This document shows, piece after piece, positions 7,588-15,558 of a stretch of 64,000 nt of DNA. The stretch is from contig JBQCGD010000052.1 in the NCBI GenBank assembly GCA_051955985.1, positions 1 to 64,000 of the forward strand. Direction: 5' to 3'. The DNA comes from DATKPA01 sp051955985. Lineage in GTDB: Bacteria; Planctomycetota; Phycisphaerae; WQYP01. The translations under genes were made by a program, and so were the position numbers. The first letter of the stretch is position 1; the number at the start of each line of letters is the position of its first letter. The notes under the pieces were generated by a model, which was not told the DNA's origin, searched no databases, and saw nothing but the letters and a program-made list of their open reading frames with translations.

Positions 7588-7812
7588 CTATTTGTTTGTC
7601 GCTACCGGCTGTGCCTCCGGGGCCGGCGGGAGGTCATCCCCAAGTCCCGGCGGCAACTCCGTCGGTCCGGGAATCCCTCGATTCATCCGCTGCTGGCTCT
7701 GCAGGTCCGCCACGTCATTGGCGTACCCCATGTCCGAGCAACCCGCAAACGTCCCGGCCAATCCAACGCCGAGAATCCCTAGCACAACCCAACCATAAAC
7801 ACGCTTCGTCAT
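7588..7812 (-). CDS. Small predicted lipoprotein
   Basis: A 74-residue protein with a classic lipoprotein signal: MTKRVYG, a hydrophobic stretch and lipobox FAGC, giving a mature protein of about 50 residues starting with the lipidated Cys. The mature part is rich in Gln, Pro and Asp (DVADLQSQQRMNRGIPGP) with no recognised domain. ATG 7812 is chosen because AGAGAGGTGAG lies just upstream; longer frames lack a plausible signal. It sits between ilvB and ilvN on the same strand, and nothing in its sequence links it to amino acid synthesis. It may be a recent insertion into the ilvBN operon. Confidence 0.75.
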   Translation of the reverse strand: MTKRVYGWVVLGILGVGLAGTFAGCSDMGYANDVADLQSQQRMNRGIPGPTELPPGLGDDLPPAPEAQPVATNK

Positions 7813-7870
7813 AAAGCTCACCTCTCTGGTGAACCTTACGCACGCCGCGCCAAAAAAGACGTATGAGTGG

Positions 7871-7890
7871 GGCCGACGCCCCCGTCGGCC
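7871..7890. repeat. GC-rich palindrome, GCCGACGCC family
   Basis: GGCCGACG (7871-7878) pairs with CGTCGGCC (7883-7890). It is followed by two GGGGCGTC copies (to about 7918). It lies immediately after the ilvB stop and belongs with the elements at 1-27 and 29605-29629. Confidence 0.65.
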
Positions 7891-7919
7891 AAGTGGGGGG
7901 GGCGTCATGGGGGGCGTCG

Positions 7920-9839
7920 TCACGCCAACGACCCCAACTCCCGCGTCACATTCGCCTGCGGCGCCACCTGCTTCCCAATGATGCCCAGCTCCATCTCATG
8001 CAGAGCCTTCCCGCTGGCCACCATCGGGTACACGTGCTCGTTCGCTTCGCAAAGGAAATCCACCACGCAAGGTCCGGGAGTCTCAATCATCTCCTTCACG
8101 ACCTTCGCAATGTCTTCCTTCCGTTCGCACTTGATCCCGCGAACGCCGAACCCTTCCGCCAGCTTCGCAAAGTCCGGATTGTGCATCTTCGTGTAGCTCA
8201 AGCGCCCCTTGTAGAACAGCTCCTGCCACTGTTTCACCATCCCCTGGAAGTTGTTGTTCAAAATCGCAATCTTCACCGGCAGCTTGTACTCCGCCGCCGT
8301 CGCCAGTTCCTGCGGGAACATGATGAACGAAGCGTCGCCATCAATGTCGATGACCAATTCGCCCGGCCGCCCGACCTGCGCCCCAATCGCCGCCGGCACC
8401 CCGTACCCCATCGTCCCCAGCCCGCCCGACGAAATCATGCTCCGCGGCTGGCTCCACCGAATGAACTGCGCCGCCCACATCTGGTGCTGGCCCACGCCCG
8501 TCGCAAAAATCGCCTTCCCCTGCGTCGCATTGTTGATCGCTTCAATGATCGCCTGCGGCTTCGCCAGGTCCGTATCGTCCCGATACATAAACGGAAACTG
8601 TTTCTTCCACTTCTCAATCTGGTCAAACCACTCCTTGCGATCCACGTGCTGCACATGCTGGATGATGTCCTGCAAACACAGCCGCGCATCCCCCACCACC
8701 GGCACATCCACCTTCACATTCTTCGAGATCGACGACGGATCAATATCCACATGGATAATCTTCGCCTTCGGTGCAAACAGCTTCAGGTTCCCCGTCACGC
8801 GGTCGTCAAACCGCGCCCCGACCGCAATCAAACAATCCGCTTCCTGCACCGCATAGTTCGCATACGCCGACCCATGCATCCCCAGCATGTGCAGGCTGTG
8901 CGGATTGTGCTCGTCGAAAGCGCCCAGCCCCAGCAGCGTCGTCGTGCAAGGCAAATTCGCCTTGTCCGCCAGTTGCCGCACTTCCTTCCACGCATTCGCC
9001 AGCACCGCCCCGCCGCCCACATACAGCACCGGACGCTTCGATCCGTTGATCATGTCCGCCGCAGACTTCGTCATCTTCGAATGACCCAGCACCCGCGGAC
9101 GATATCCCGGCAAGTACGGCGTGTCGTCCACCGCCTCTTCAATCTTGCTCGTCGTCACGTCCACCGGCAGATCCACCAGCACCGGCCCCGGACGCCCCGT
9201 CGTCGCCACGATGAACGCTTCATTAATGATCCGCGGCAGATCCTTCACGTTCTTCACGAGATACGCGCGCTTCGTCACCGGCCGCACGATCCCCGTCACA
9301 TCCGCTTCCTGGAACGCATCGTTCCCGATCATGTACGTCCGGACCTGCCCGGAAAACACGATCATCGGAATCGAATCCATGTACGCCGTCGCCAGCGGCG
9401 TCACCGTATTCGTCGCGCCAGGACCGGATGTCACGATCACCACCCCCGGCTTCCCCGTCGCCCGCGCATACCCATCCGCCATGTGCCCGGCGCCCTGCTC
9501 ATGGCGCACCAGCACAAAATTAATCTTCGCGTCATACAGCGTATCGAACGTCGGCAGAATCGCACCGCCCGGATACCCGAAAGCATCCGTCACGCCATGC
9601 TCCGCCAGCATCTTGATCAAAATCTGCGAACCCGTCATCCCCACATACCGCGTCGAGACCCCCGGCGTCGCGCCGAGAATCGGCAGACCATTCGCGTCCA
9701 CCTTCTTCTCAATCACCTGCAGCTCCGCGACCTGGTCGGTCCGGATCGCCGGGTTCGGGTTCTTCTGTTGTTGCGGGATCTGGCCCGGCGGCGTCTGTGC
9801 GCCAGCCTTGGCCCCGGTGGGGGGGTGGGTAGTCGTCAT
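7920..9839 (-). CDS. ilvB: Acetolactate synthase catalytic (large) subunit
   Basis: A 639-residue thiamine diphosphate enzyme that condenses pyruvate (or pyruvate and 2-oxobutyrate), the first common step of valine, leucine and isoleucine synthesis. GYPGGAILP and the catalytic Glu114 in RHEQGAGHMADGYAR mark the pyrimidine-binding domain, SGPGATNTVT follows, and GDASFIMFPQEL with LNNNFQGMV forms the ThDP-Mg site. The first 65 or so residues are a Pro/Gln-rich extension not found in standard IlvB. ATG 9839 is the first start, and a shorter start cannot be excluded. It is followed by the lipoprotein and ilvN genes on the same strand. Confidence 0.95.
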   Translation of the reverse strand: MTTTHPPTGAKAGAQTPPGQIPQQQKNPNPAIRTDQVAELQVIEKKVDANGLPILGATPGVSTRYVGMTGSQILIKMLAEHGVTDAFGYPGGAILPTFDTLYDAKINFVLVRHEQGAGHMADGYARATGKPGVVIVTSGPGATNTVTPLATAYMDSIPMIVFSGQVRTYMIGNDAFQEADVTGIVRPVTKRAYLVKNVKDLPRIINEAFIVATTGRPGPVLVDLPVDVTTSKIEEAVDDTPYLPGYRPRVLGHSKMTKSAADMINGSKRPVLYVGGGAVLANAWKEVRQLADKANLPCTTTLLGLGAFDEHNPHSLHMLGMHGSAYANYAVQEADCLIAVGARFDDRVTGNLKLFAPKAKIIHVDIDPSSISKNVKVDVPVVGDARLCLQDIIQHVQHVDRKEWFDQIEKWKKQFPFMYRDDTDLAKPQAIIEAINNATQGKAIFATGVGQHQMWAAQFIRWSQPRSMISSGGLGTMGYGVPAAIGAQVGRPGELVIDIDGDASFIMFPQELATAAEYKLPVKIAILNNNFQGMVKQWQELFYKGRLSYTKMHNPDFAKLAEGFGVRGIKCERKEDIAKVVKEMIETPGPCVVDFLCEANEHVYPMVASGKALHEMELGIIGKQVAPQANVTRELGSLA

Positions 9840-10152
9840 GACTTCCTCTCACTTCTTCGGCTGCGTCCGATGGGTTAGCCAGCGTCCGGAACACTCCGGA
9901 TAACACCGCGCCCAACCGCGCCGCCGTGAAACTGCGAGCACTTTTTCCGGGCAAAACGCGTCAATTTCCGCCCGAAACAGTTCGTAAAGCATACCCTTTT
10001 ATCGTCTCAACGCAAGCCGCTCCTCGCCCCCTCTTCGCATTTGTAAACATCGTATCCCCGCACTTTTACCCAGTTTTGCGGCCTCCACCGGAACTTGGGG
10101 CACCTGCTTTGCACTTGTACTCGCGTCTGAAGTCCTTGAGGATGAGCCACCT
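9840..10152. other. Divergent intergenic region between ilvB and the receiver gene
   Basis: A 313-base spacer between divergent genes that must hold promoters for both. It is less GC-rich than its surroundings at 9930-10080 (for example CCCTTTTATCG, GCATTTGTAAACATCG). No confident sigma-70 pair, T-box, riboswitch or leader peptide rich in Leu/Val/Ile codons was found. A GAGGATGAG stretch precedes the receiver start. Confidence 0.5.
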
Positions 10153-10494
10153 ATGACACGCCGTGTTTTATTGGTCGAAGATGATCGCGTCTCCCGCGAA
10201 TCCCTCGCCTACCTCCTCCGCGGCCTCGGCCACGAAGTCATGGCCGTCTGGAGCGCCGAAGAAGCCAAAATGGCCCTCAACTCCTTCCGCCCCGACGTCG
10301 CCCTCCTCGACGTCCGCCTCCCCGGACTCCCCGGAGACGCCTTCGCCGTCTATCTCCGCCACAAATTCCCCCAGGTCAAAATCGTCTTCGTCTCCGGCGA
10401 GTTCCGCCTCGACGAGCCCGCCCGCTTCGGCCCCGAAGTCGACTTCATCCCCAAGCCCCTCGACTTCGGCCGCCTCCTCAACGCCATCCAATAA
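10153..10494 (+). CDS. Stand-alone response regulator receiver domain
   Basis: A 113-residue single-domain CheY-like receiver. Glu9-Asp10-Asp11 form the acidic pocket, Asp53 in LLDVRLPG is the phosphorylation site, Ser81 is in the Thr/Ser position and Lys101 in FIPKPLD is the conserved lysine, so it should be phosphorylatable. It has no output domain and no adjacent histidine kinase, so its partner is elsewhere. It probably acts by protein-protein contact as a relay or sink, or on a target in trans. It is flanked by ilvB (divergent) and an oxidoreductase (convergent), neither obviously related. Confidence 0.9.
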   Translation: MTRRVLLVEDDRVSRESLAYLLRGLGHEVMAVWSAEEAKMALNSFRPDVALLDVRLPGLPGDAFAVYLRHKFPQVKIVFVSGEFRLDEPARFGPEVDFIPKPLDFGRLLNAIQ

Positions 10495-10533
10495 CCAATG
10501 GCTGAGCTGGACTGCGTCAAAATGACTCAGACA

Positions 10534-11676
10534 TTACGGAATCACGCCGTCGTCCAGTCCGGCCGGTAACGCTGCCGGACGCTCTACCGTCGAACGTATT
10601 TCCACCGCCGTCCCCCTCTCGCCCGCCTCAATCGCCCCCACCATCACATCCAAAATATGGTACCCCACCGTTCCCGAAGCCCTCGGCGTTGTACCTTTTT
10701 GTACCGCAGCCGCCCCCTCAGCGACCCCGTACCCCCTCCAGTTCCCTCTGTTCCCATGCGTCAACCCCACCGCTTCCCACCCGCCACCCCCGCGCTTCAC
10801 CTTCACCTCCCCCTCAAACCAGTTCGGATCCGGCACCGAAAGCGACCCTTTTGTCCCGTAAACCTCGATCCGCGGCAGGTTCGCCCCATGCACATCAAAC
10901 GACATGATCATCGTCCCCAACGCCCCGCTCCGAAACTCCAATGAAGTCGCAAAGTGCGTCGGCGTCTCGACTTGTATCACCTTCCCCCGCTTTTTCTCGC
11001 TCGTAATCGTCCTTGTCGCATAACTCTTTCGCGCAAATCCACTTACACGCGCAACCGGCCCGATCATGTTCACCAGCGCCGTCAAATAATACGGCCCCAT
11101 GTCAAACAGCGGCCCCCCGCCCTTCTCATAATAAAACTCCGGATCCGGATGCCACGACTCATGCCCCGGACAAGTCATAAATGCCGAACACGCAATAACT
11201 TCCCCAATCACCCCGTCATCAATGATCTTCCGCGCCGTCTGGTGCCCCGCCCCCAGGAACGTATCCGGCGCACACCCCACCACCAACCCCTTCCGCCTCG
11301 CCAACTCCAGGATCTTCTCCCCCTCCTCGCGCGTAAGCCCAAACGGCTTCTCATGATACGTATGCTTCCCCGCCTCCAGGCACTGCCGCGCCACCCCCGC
11401 ATGTGCCTTCGGAACCGTCAAATTCACCACCCACTCAATCTCCGGATCCGCAAGCAGCTGCTCCACCGTAACTGCCCGCGGAAGAACCGGTTCCGTCGCC
11501 AGCCCCCATTCCCGCCACTTCGTTTTAATCTCTTCAATCTTCGCCGCCGGCCGCGCCGCATCCAGATCCGCCAGCGCCACCAACTCCAGGTTTTTCAACC
11601 GAAAGGAGTTCTGGATATAAATCCCCGAAATATTCCCACACCCAATAATCCCGATCCTGGTCTTTCTGTTAGCCAT
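10534..11676 (-). CDS. Gfo/Idh/MocA family oxidoreductase
   Basis: A 380-residue NAD(P)-dependent sugar or inositol dehydrogenase-like protein. The N-terminal Rossmann fold has GIIGCGNISGIY, the signature EKPFGLTREEG holds the catalytic-region Lys, and the C-terminal domain contains GGGPLFDMGPYYL. ATG 11676 is chosen because the fold begins immediately after it, and the 21-residue longer frame does not match the family. The substrate is unknown. Planctomycetes carry many such paralogues, often for carbohydrate oxidation. It stands alone between a receiver gene and the hopanoid locus. Confidence 0.9.
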   Translation of the reverse strand: MANRKTRIGIIGCGNISGIYIQNSFRLKNLELVALADLDAARPAAKIEEIKTKWREWGLATEPVLPRAVTVEQLLADPEIEWVVNLTVPKAHAGVARQCLEAGKHTYHEKPFGLTREEGEKILELARRKGLVVGCAPDTFLGAGHQTARKIIDDGVIGEVIACSAFMTCPGHESWHPDPEFYYEKGGGPLFDMGPYYLTALVNMIGPVARVSGFARKSYATRTITSEKKRGKVIQVETPTHFATSLEFRSGALGTMIMSFDVHGANLPRIEVYGTKGSLSVPDPNWFEGEVKVKRGGGGWEAVGLTHGNRGNWRGYGVAEGAAAVQKGTTPRASGTVGYHILDVMVGAIEAGERGTAVEIRSTVERPAALPAGLDDGVIP

Positions 11677-11794
11677 ACCCACTTCATCGGCGACCCGACC
11701 GCTCAAACTGAATTGCTGATCCATCGCCCCCGCTCCCAACCCCCGCGGCTATCACTTCCTCTCCGACACAAATCTCGGCGGGCAATCTTAGTGG

Positions 11795-11824
11795 TTCTTC
11801 GTGGCTTCGTGCCTTCGTGTTTCC
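11795..11824. repeat. CTTCGTG short-unit array
   Basis: Units TTCTTCGTG, GCTTCGTG and CCTTCGTG, then TTTCCG, head to tail just downstream of the squalene-hopene cyclase stop. Same family as 2027-2053 and 3182-3208. Confidence 0.7.
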
Positions 11825-11837
11825 GTCCCCCCGCCTT

Positions 11838-13826
11838 TCACGAAGCGCACAACCGCCGATACCGCGCCAACGCCGTAATCGGAAAATACAACCGATACAG
11901 GTGATACTTCAGATAAAACACCCGCGGGAACCCCGTCCCCGTGTACCAGTGTTCATCCCAATTCCCATCCGCCGCCTGGTTCTCGATCAACCACTGGATC
12001 GCCTTGCGAATATGCGGATCGCTCGGCGTCGTATGCCCCGCTGCCGCCATCAGCGCCATCGCCCCCCATGCTGTCTGCGAAGGCGTGCTCGGCCCCTTCC
12101 CCTTGAGCGCCGGATTCTCATAGGTATCCGCCGACTCGCCAAAACTCCCATCCGGCTTCTGGACCGACCGCAGCCAGTCGACCGAATTCCGAATCCACTT
12201 CGTGTCCATCCGCTGCCCCACGCTCCGCAGCCCCGTCAGCGTCTGCCACGTGCCGTAGATATAGTTCACGCCCCACCGCCCGAACCAGCAGTGATCCTTG
12301 TCCTGCGTTTCCTTGATAAAGTCGATCGCCTTCCGCACCGCCGGATGTTCCGTCGTAAACCCGCAATGCCCCAGGCACTCCAGCACACGCCCCGTGATGT
12401 CCGGACACGACGGATCCTGGATCGCATTGTGATCCGCGAACGGCACATGCTCCAGGATCGGCTTCGACCGCGTCCGATCAAACGCCGCCCACCCGCCATC
12501 ATCATTCTGCATCGCCAGCAGCCACGCCACCCCGCGCTTCACCCCCGGCGCCGCCAGCTCCCCGCCCGTCCGCCGCAGCGCCATCGTCACCATCGCCGTG
12601 TCATCCACGTCCGGATAGTGCGGATTCAAATACTCAAAATACCACCCCGATGGCTCCACGTCCGGGCAGTTCTTCGCCCAGTCCGAAGCCACCCGGCACT
12701 CCTTCGACAGCAGCCATTCCACCGTCTTCACCGGCACCGGCGACTTCTCATTAATCCCCGATTCCGCCAGCGCATGCAGCGCAATCCCCGTATCCCACAC
12801 CGGCGAAAAGCACGGCTGGATCCTAATCTGATTATTCTCCGGATCCCGGATGAACAGGTCCTTCAAATGCTTCTGCGCCAGCACCACCTTCGGATGATCA
12901 TCCGGATACCCCAGCGCCCGGAACACGATCAGCACATACACCATCGGCGGGAAAATCGCCCCCAGCCCCTCCGACCCCTCCATGTGCTCCAGGATCCACT
13001 TCTCCGCCTCCCGAATCGCCTTCGGCCGCAGCGGCGCCACCGAGGTCTTCTCAAACCGCTTCAACGTCATGTCGATCAGCAGAAACATCTCCCGCCACGA
13101 CTTCGGCAAATACTTCAATCGCCCCACCGAGGAATTCGCCGTCGCAAAATCCTTGTACAGCTCCCGAATCCCCAGGTGCTCCGGAATCTGCCGCACCGGC
13201 CGCAGCGTCACCACCAGCGCCAGCGGCAGAATCATCGTCCGCGACCACGCCGACACCGCGTACAGGTTGAAATACAAAAACTTCGGCAGCAGCACGATCT
13301 CCGGCGGAATCGACGGGCACGCGTCGTACGAAATCTGCCCCAGCGCCGCAAAGTAAAATTTCGTGAACGAATTGCAGTTCTCCGCCCCGCCCAGGTCCGA
13401 AATCACCTTCCGCGCCGCCACCATGTGCGGCGCGTTCGGGTCATCCCCCATCAGCTTCAGCGCAAAGTACCCCTTCACCGTCCCCGAAATGTCATTCGCC
13501 CCGCCCGGATACATGTTCCACCCGCCGTCCGGCTGCTGGATGGAGCGCAAGTAATTCGCGATCGCCGGCAGGTCCGGGTCGTCTTCCTGTCCGAGGATAA
13601 ACTTCAGCAGGATATATTCAGATTCAAGAATCGAATCCCCCTGCAGTTCCGCACACCAGTACCCCTCCTCCGCCCGCTTCCCGAGCAGGCATTCGACCGC
13701 CTTCTCCACGGTCCCATCCACATTCAGCGGCGGAACTGCTGCAGCGGAACCATCCGCCAGATCAGTAGTTACAGTTGGAGCGTTCGTCCCGGGAGCATTC
13801 TCGGCGGATCTGGCGACAGTGGTCAC
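11838..13826 (-). CDS. shc: Squalene-hopene cyclase
   Basis: A roughly 662-residue class II triterpene cyclase that folds squalene to hopene, the core of bacterial hopanoids; it is a monotopic membrane enzyme. The protonating motif DVDDTAM (Asp406-Asp409) is present, along with QW repeats such as QQPDGGWNMY, QNDDGGWAAFD and QKPDGSFGES. The C-terminal pattern TGFPRVFYLKYHLYRLYFP is typical of the family. GTG 13826 is chosen because AAGGA lies 10 bases upstream and the longer frame is unlike the family. It is divergent from the HpnO-like and HpnN-like genes, forming a compact hopanoid locus with a shared, repeat-bearing control region. Confidence 0.93.
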   Translation of the reverse strand: MTTVARSAENAPGTNAPTVTTDLADGSAAAVPPLNVDGTVEKAVECLLGKRAEEGYWCAELQGDSILESEYILLKFILGQEDDPDLPAIANYLRSIQQPDGGWNMYPGGANDISGTVKGYFALKLMGDDPNAPHMVAARKVISDLGGAENCNSFTKFYFAALGQISYDACPSIPPEIVLLPKFLYFNLYAVSAWSRTMILPLALVVTLRPVRQIPEHLGIRELYKDFATANSSVGRLKYLPKSWREMFLLIDMTLKRFEKTSVAPLRPKAIREAEKWILEHMEGSEGLGAIFPPMVYVLIVFRALGYPDDHPKVVLAQKHLKDLFIRDPENNQIRIQPCFSPVWDTGIALHALAESGINEKSPVPVKTVEWLLSKECRVASDWAKNCPDVEPSGWYFEYLNPHYPDVDDTAMVTMALRRTGGELAAPGVKRGVAWLLAMQNDDGGWAAFDRTRSKPILEHVPFADHNAIQDPSCPDITGRVLECLGHCGFTTEHPAVRKAIDFIKETQDKDHCWFGRWGVNYIYGTWQTLTGLRSVGQRMDTKWIRNSVDWLRSVQKPDGSFGESADTYENPALKGKGPSTPSQTAWGAMALMAAAGHTTPSDPHIRKAIQWLIENQAADGNWDEHWYTGTGFPRVFYLKYHLYRLYFPITALARYRRLCAS

Positions 13827-14161
13827 GCGGTTTGATTCCTTCCAACCGATGATGACTTCTTGGAGCTGCAGAAATGCCACGGCAGAGCCATCCTTCTGCG
13901 GCAGAAAGGGTAGCAGATCGCCCCAACTGCAGCAAGACGGTAACACTCTGCCAGCGAGCCACATGCCAACCCCATCATCGCAAAATTCACACATCTAGCT
14001 GAGAAGATGGCCAACCCCGCACACACCTTGGCCACCTTCTCCTGGCCATCTGCGTTTTCAGCTCAAAAATCCAGATGGCCAACCCCGCACACACTTTGGC
14101 CATCTTCTCCTTGGCCATATACTGTCCGTCTTCGATTAACCTCCAACCACGGTGGACCCGA
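13827..14161. promoter_or_regulatory. Divergent control region of the hopanoid locus
   Basis: A 335-base spacer between the divergent shc and hpnO-like genes. It contains TGCAG-rich sequence (13860-13930) and the duplicated hairpin element at 14005-14104. No clear sigma-70 promoter could be placed. Most flanking genes point away from here, and the + strand changes from C-rich to G-rich about 1.4 kb to the right, so the region is also of interest as a possible replication start. Confidence 0.5.
14005..14104. repeat. Hairpin-core-hairpin element, locus 1
   Basis: Hairpin A pairs TGGCCAA (14008-14014) with TTGGCCA (14028-14034) around a 13-base loop CCCCGCACACACC. Hairpin B pairs GATGGCCAA (14074-14082) with TTGGCCATC (14096-14104) around the nearly identical loop CCCCGCACACACT. 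Between them lies the core TTTTCAGCTCAAAAA (14055-14069), and an outer pair AGATGGCCA/TGGCCATCT (14005-14013, 14043-14051) spans hairpin A. The same core and hairpin plan recur at 26353-26402 and 56604-56734. Confidence 0.85.
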
Positions 14162-15553
14162 ATGCCCGACATCTATTCCGATTTCCACGGCTATCTCGCC
14201 CAGCACGCCGGCAAGCAATACGACCTTCATGACGAACACATCAACTCCGCCTTCGTCAAAATGCTCCGAACCATCGGCTTCGACAAGGGCTACGTCCGCG
14301 GCGAAGGGTGCTACCTCTGGGACAAGGAAGGCAACAAGTACCTCGACCTCCTCACCGGCTGGGGCGTCTTCGCCCTCGGCCGCAACCACCCCAAGATCCG
14401 GGCCATCCTCCGCCAGGTCATGGACAAGGACCTCCCCAACCTCGTCCGCATGGACTGTTCCCTCCTCTCCGGCCTCGTCGCCGAAAAGCTCGCAAAACAC
14501 GCCGGCGGCGACCTGAAACGTACGTTTTTTACCAATTCCGGTACGGAAACTGTCGAAGGTGCGCTCAAATTCGCCCGCGCTTTCACCAAACGCCAGAAAA
14601 TCGTCTACTGCGACCACGCGTTCCACGGCCTCACCGGCGGCTCCCTCGCCATCAACGGCGCCGACTTCTTCAAGGAACGCTTCGGCGAGTTCGCCCCCGG
14701 GGCCGTCAAGATCCCCTTCAACGACGTCGCCGCCCTCGAGCAAGCCTTGAGCGGCAAAGACGTCGCCGGCTTCATCGTCGAACCGGTACAGGGCAAGTCC
14801 GTGGAAATGGTCACCCCCGAATTCATGGCCGCGGCACAGCGCCTCTGCAAAGCCAACGGCACCGTCTTCATCCTCGACGAAGTCCAATGCGGCCTCGGCC
14901 GCACCGGCAAATGGTTCGCCTTCCAGCACTACCCCAACATCGAGCCCGACATTCTCTGCGTCGCCAAAGCCCTCTCCGGCGGCTACGTCCCCGTCGGCGC
15001 CGTTGTGACCCGCCCCGAAATCATGAAAGCCGTCTTCGACTCCATGGAACGCTGCGTCGTCCATTCGAACACCTACGGGCAGAACGACATGGCCATGGCG
15101 GCCGCCCTCGCCTCGCTGCACGTCATCGAGGATGACAAGCTCGTCGAAAACGCCGCCGCCATGGGCGACTACATCATGCAGACCTTCAAACCGGTCGCCA
15201 TGAAGTGCCCCTTCGTCAGCGACGTGCGCGGCAAAGGCCTCATGTTCGCCATCGACTTCGCCCGTCCTAAATCCGGCTTCCTCCTCCAGCAGAAGTGGGA
15301 CGCCCTCCACGCCATGAACTACTCCGTCTTCGGCCAGACGGTCATCATTCCCCTTCTCCAGAAGCATCGCATCCTGACCCAGGTCGCCGGCTATCACACG
15401 GAAGTGATCAAGTTCCTTCCACCGATGCCCATCACGAAGGAAGACCTGGACTGGTTTACCAACGCCATGGATGATGTGCTGACCGACACCACAAAGAGCG
15501 GCGCGACGCTGAAGACCATGTTCCGCATGGCAGCCGGTGCCGTGAGGGCCTGA
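14162..15553 (+). CDS. hpnO: Class III PLP aminotransferase, HpnO-like
   Basis: A 463-residue class III (acetylornithine/4-aminobutyrate type) aminotransferase. The conserved FILDEVQCG (PLP-binding Asp) and VAKALSGGY (PLP-lysine) motifs, NSGTE for phosphate binding and YCDHAFHGLT are present. In hopanoid producers an enzyme of this family, HpnO, forms aminobacteriohopanetriol from an oxidised side chain. Its place between shc and an HpnN-like exporter makes that role likely here, but on sequence alone it could be another omega-aminotransferase. ATG 14162 is chosen; a longer in-frame start (14075) lies inside the hairpin element. The HpnN-like gene follows after 5 bases. Confidence 0.75.
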   Translation: MPDIYSDFHGYLAQHAGKQYDLHDEHINSAFVKMLRTIGFDKGYVRGEGCYLWDKEGNKYLDLLTGWGVFALGRNHPKIRAILRQVMDKDLPNLVRMDCSLLSGLVAEKLAKHAGGDLKRTFFTNSGTETVEGALKFARAFTKRQKIVYCDHAFHGLTGGSLAINGADFFKERFGEFAPGAVKIPFNDVAALEQALSGKDVAGFIVEPVQGKSVEMVTPEFMAAAQRLCKANGTVFILDEVQCGLGRTGKWFAFQHYPNIEPDILCVAKALSGGYVPVGAVVTRPEIMKAVFDSMERCVVHSNTYGQNDMAMAAALASLHVIEDDKLVENAAAMGDYIMQTFKPVAMKCPFVSDVRGKGLMFAIDFARPKSGFLLQQKWDALHAMNYSVFGQTVIIPLLQKHRILTQVAGYHTEVIKFLPPMPITKEDLDWFTNAMDDVLTDTTKSGATLKTMFRMAAGAVRA

Positions 15554-15558
15554 TCATT

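Noticed and set aside
9930..10140. Possible DnaA boxes or AT-rich unwinding element
   Set aside because: No TTATCCACA or close match and only mildly AT-rich; not enough to call an origin.
9840..10152. Leader peptide or riboswitch control of ilvB
   Set aside because: No run of Leu/Val/Ile codons, T-box or known riboswitch pattern could be seen.
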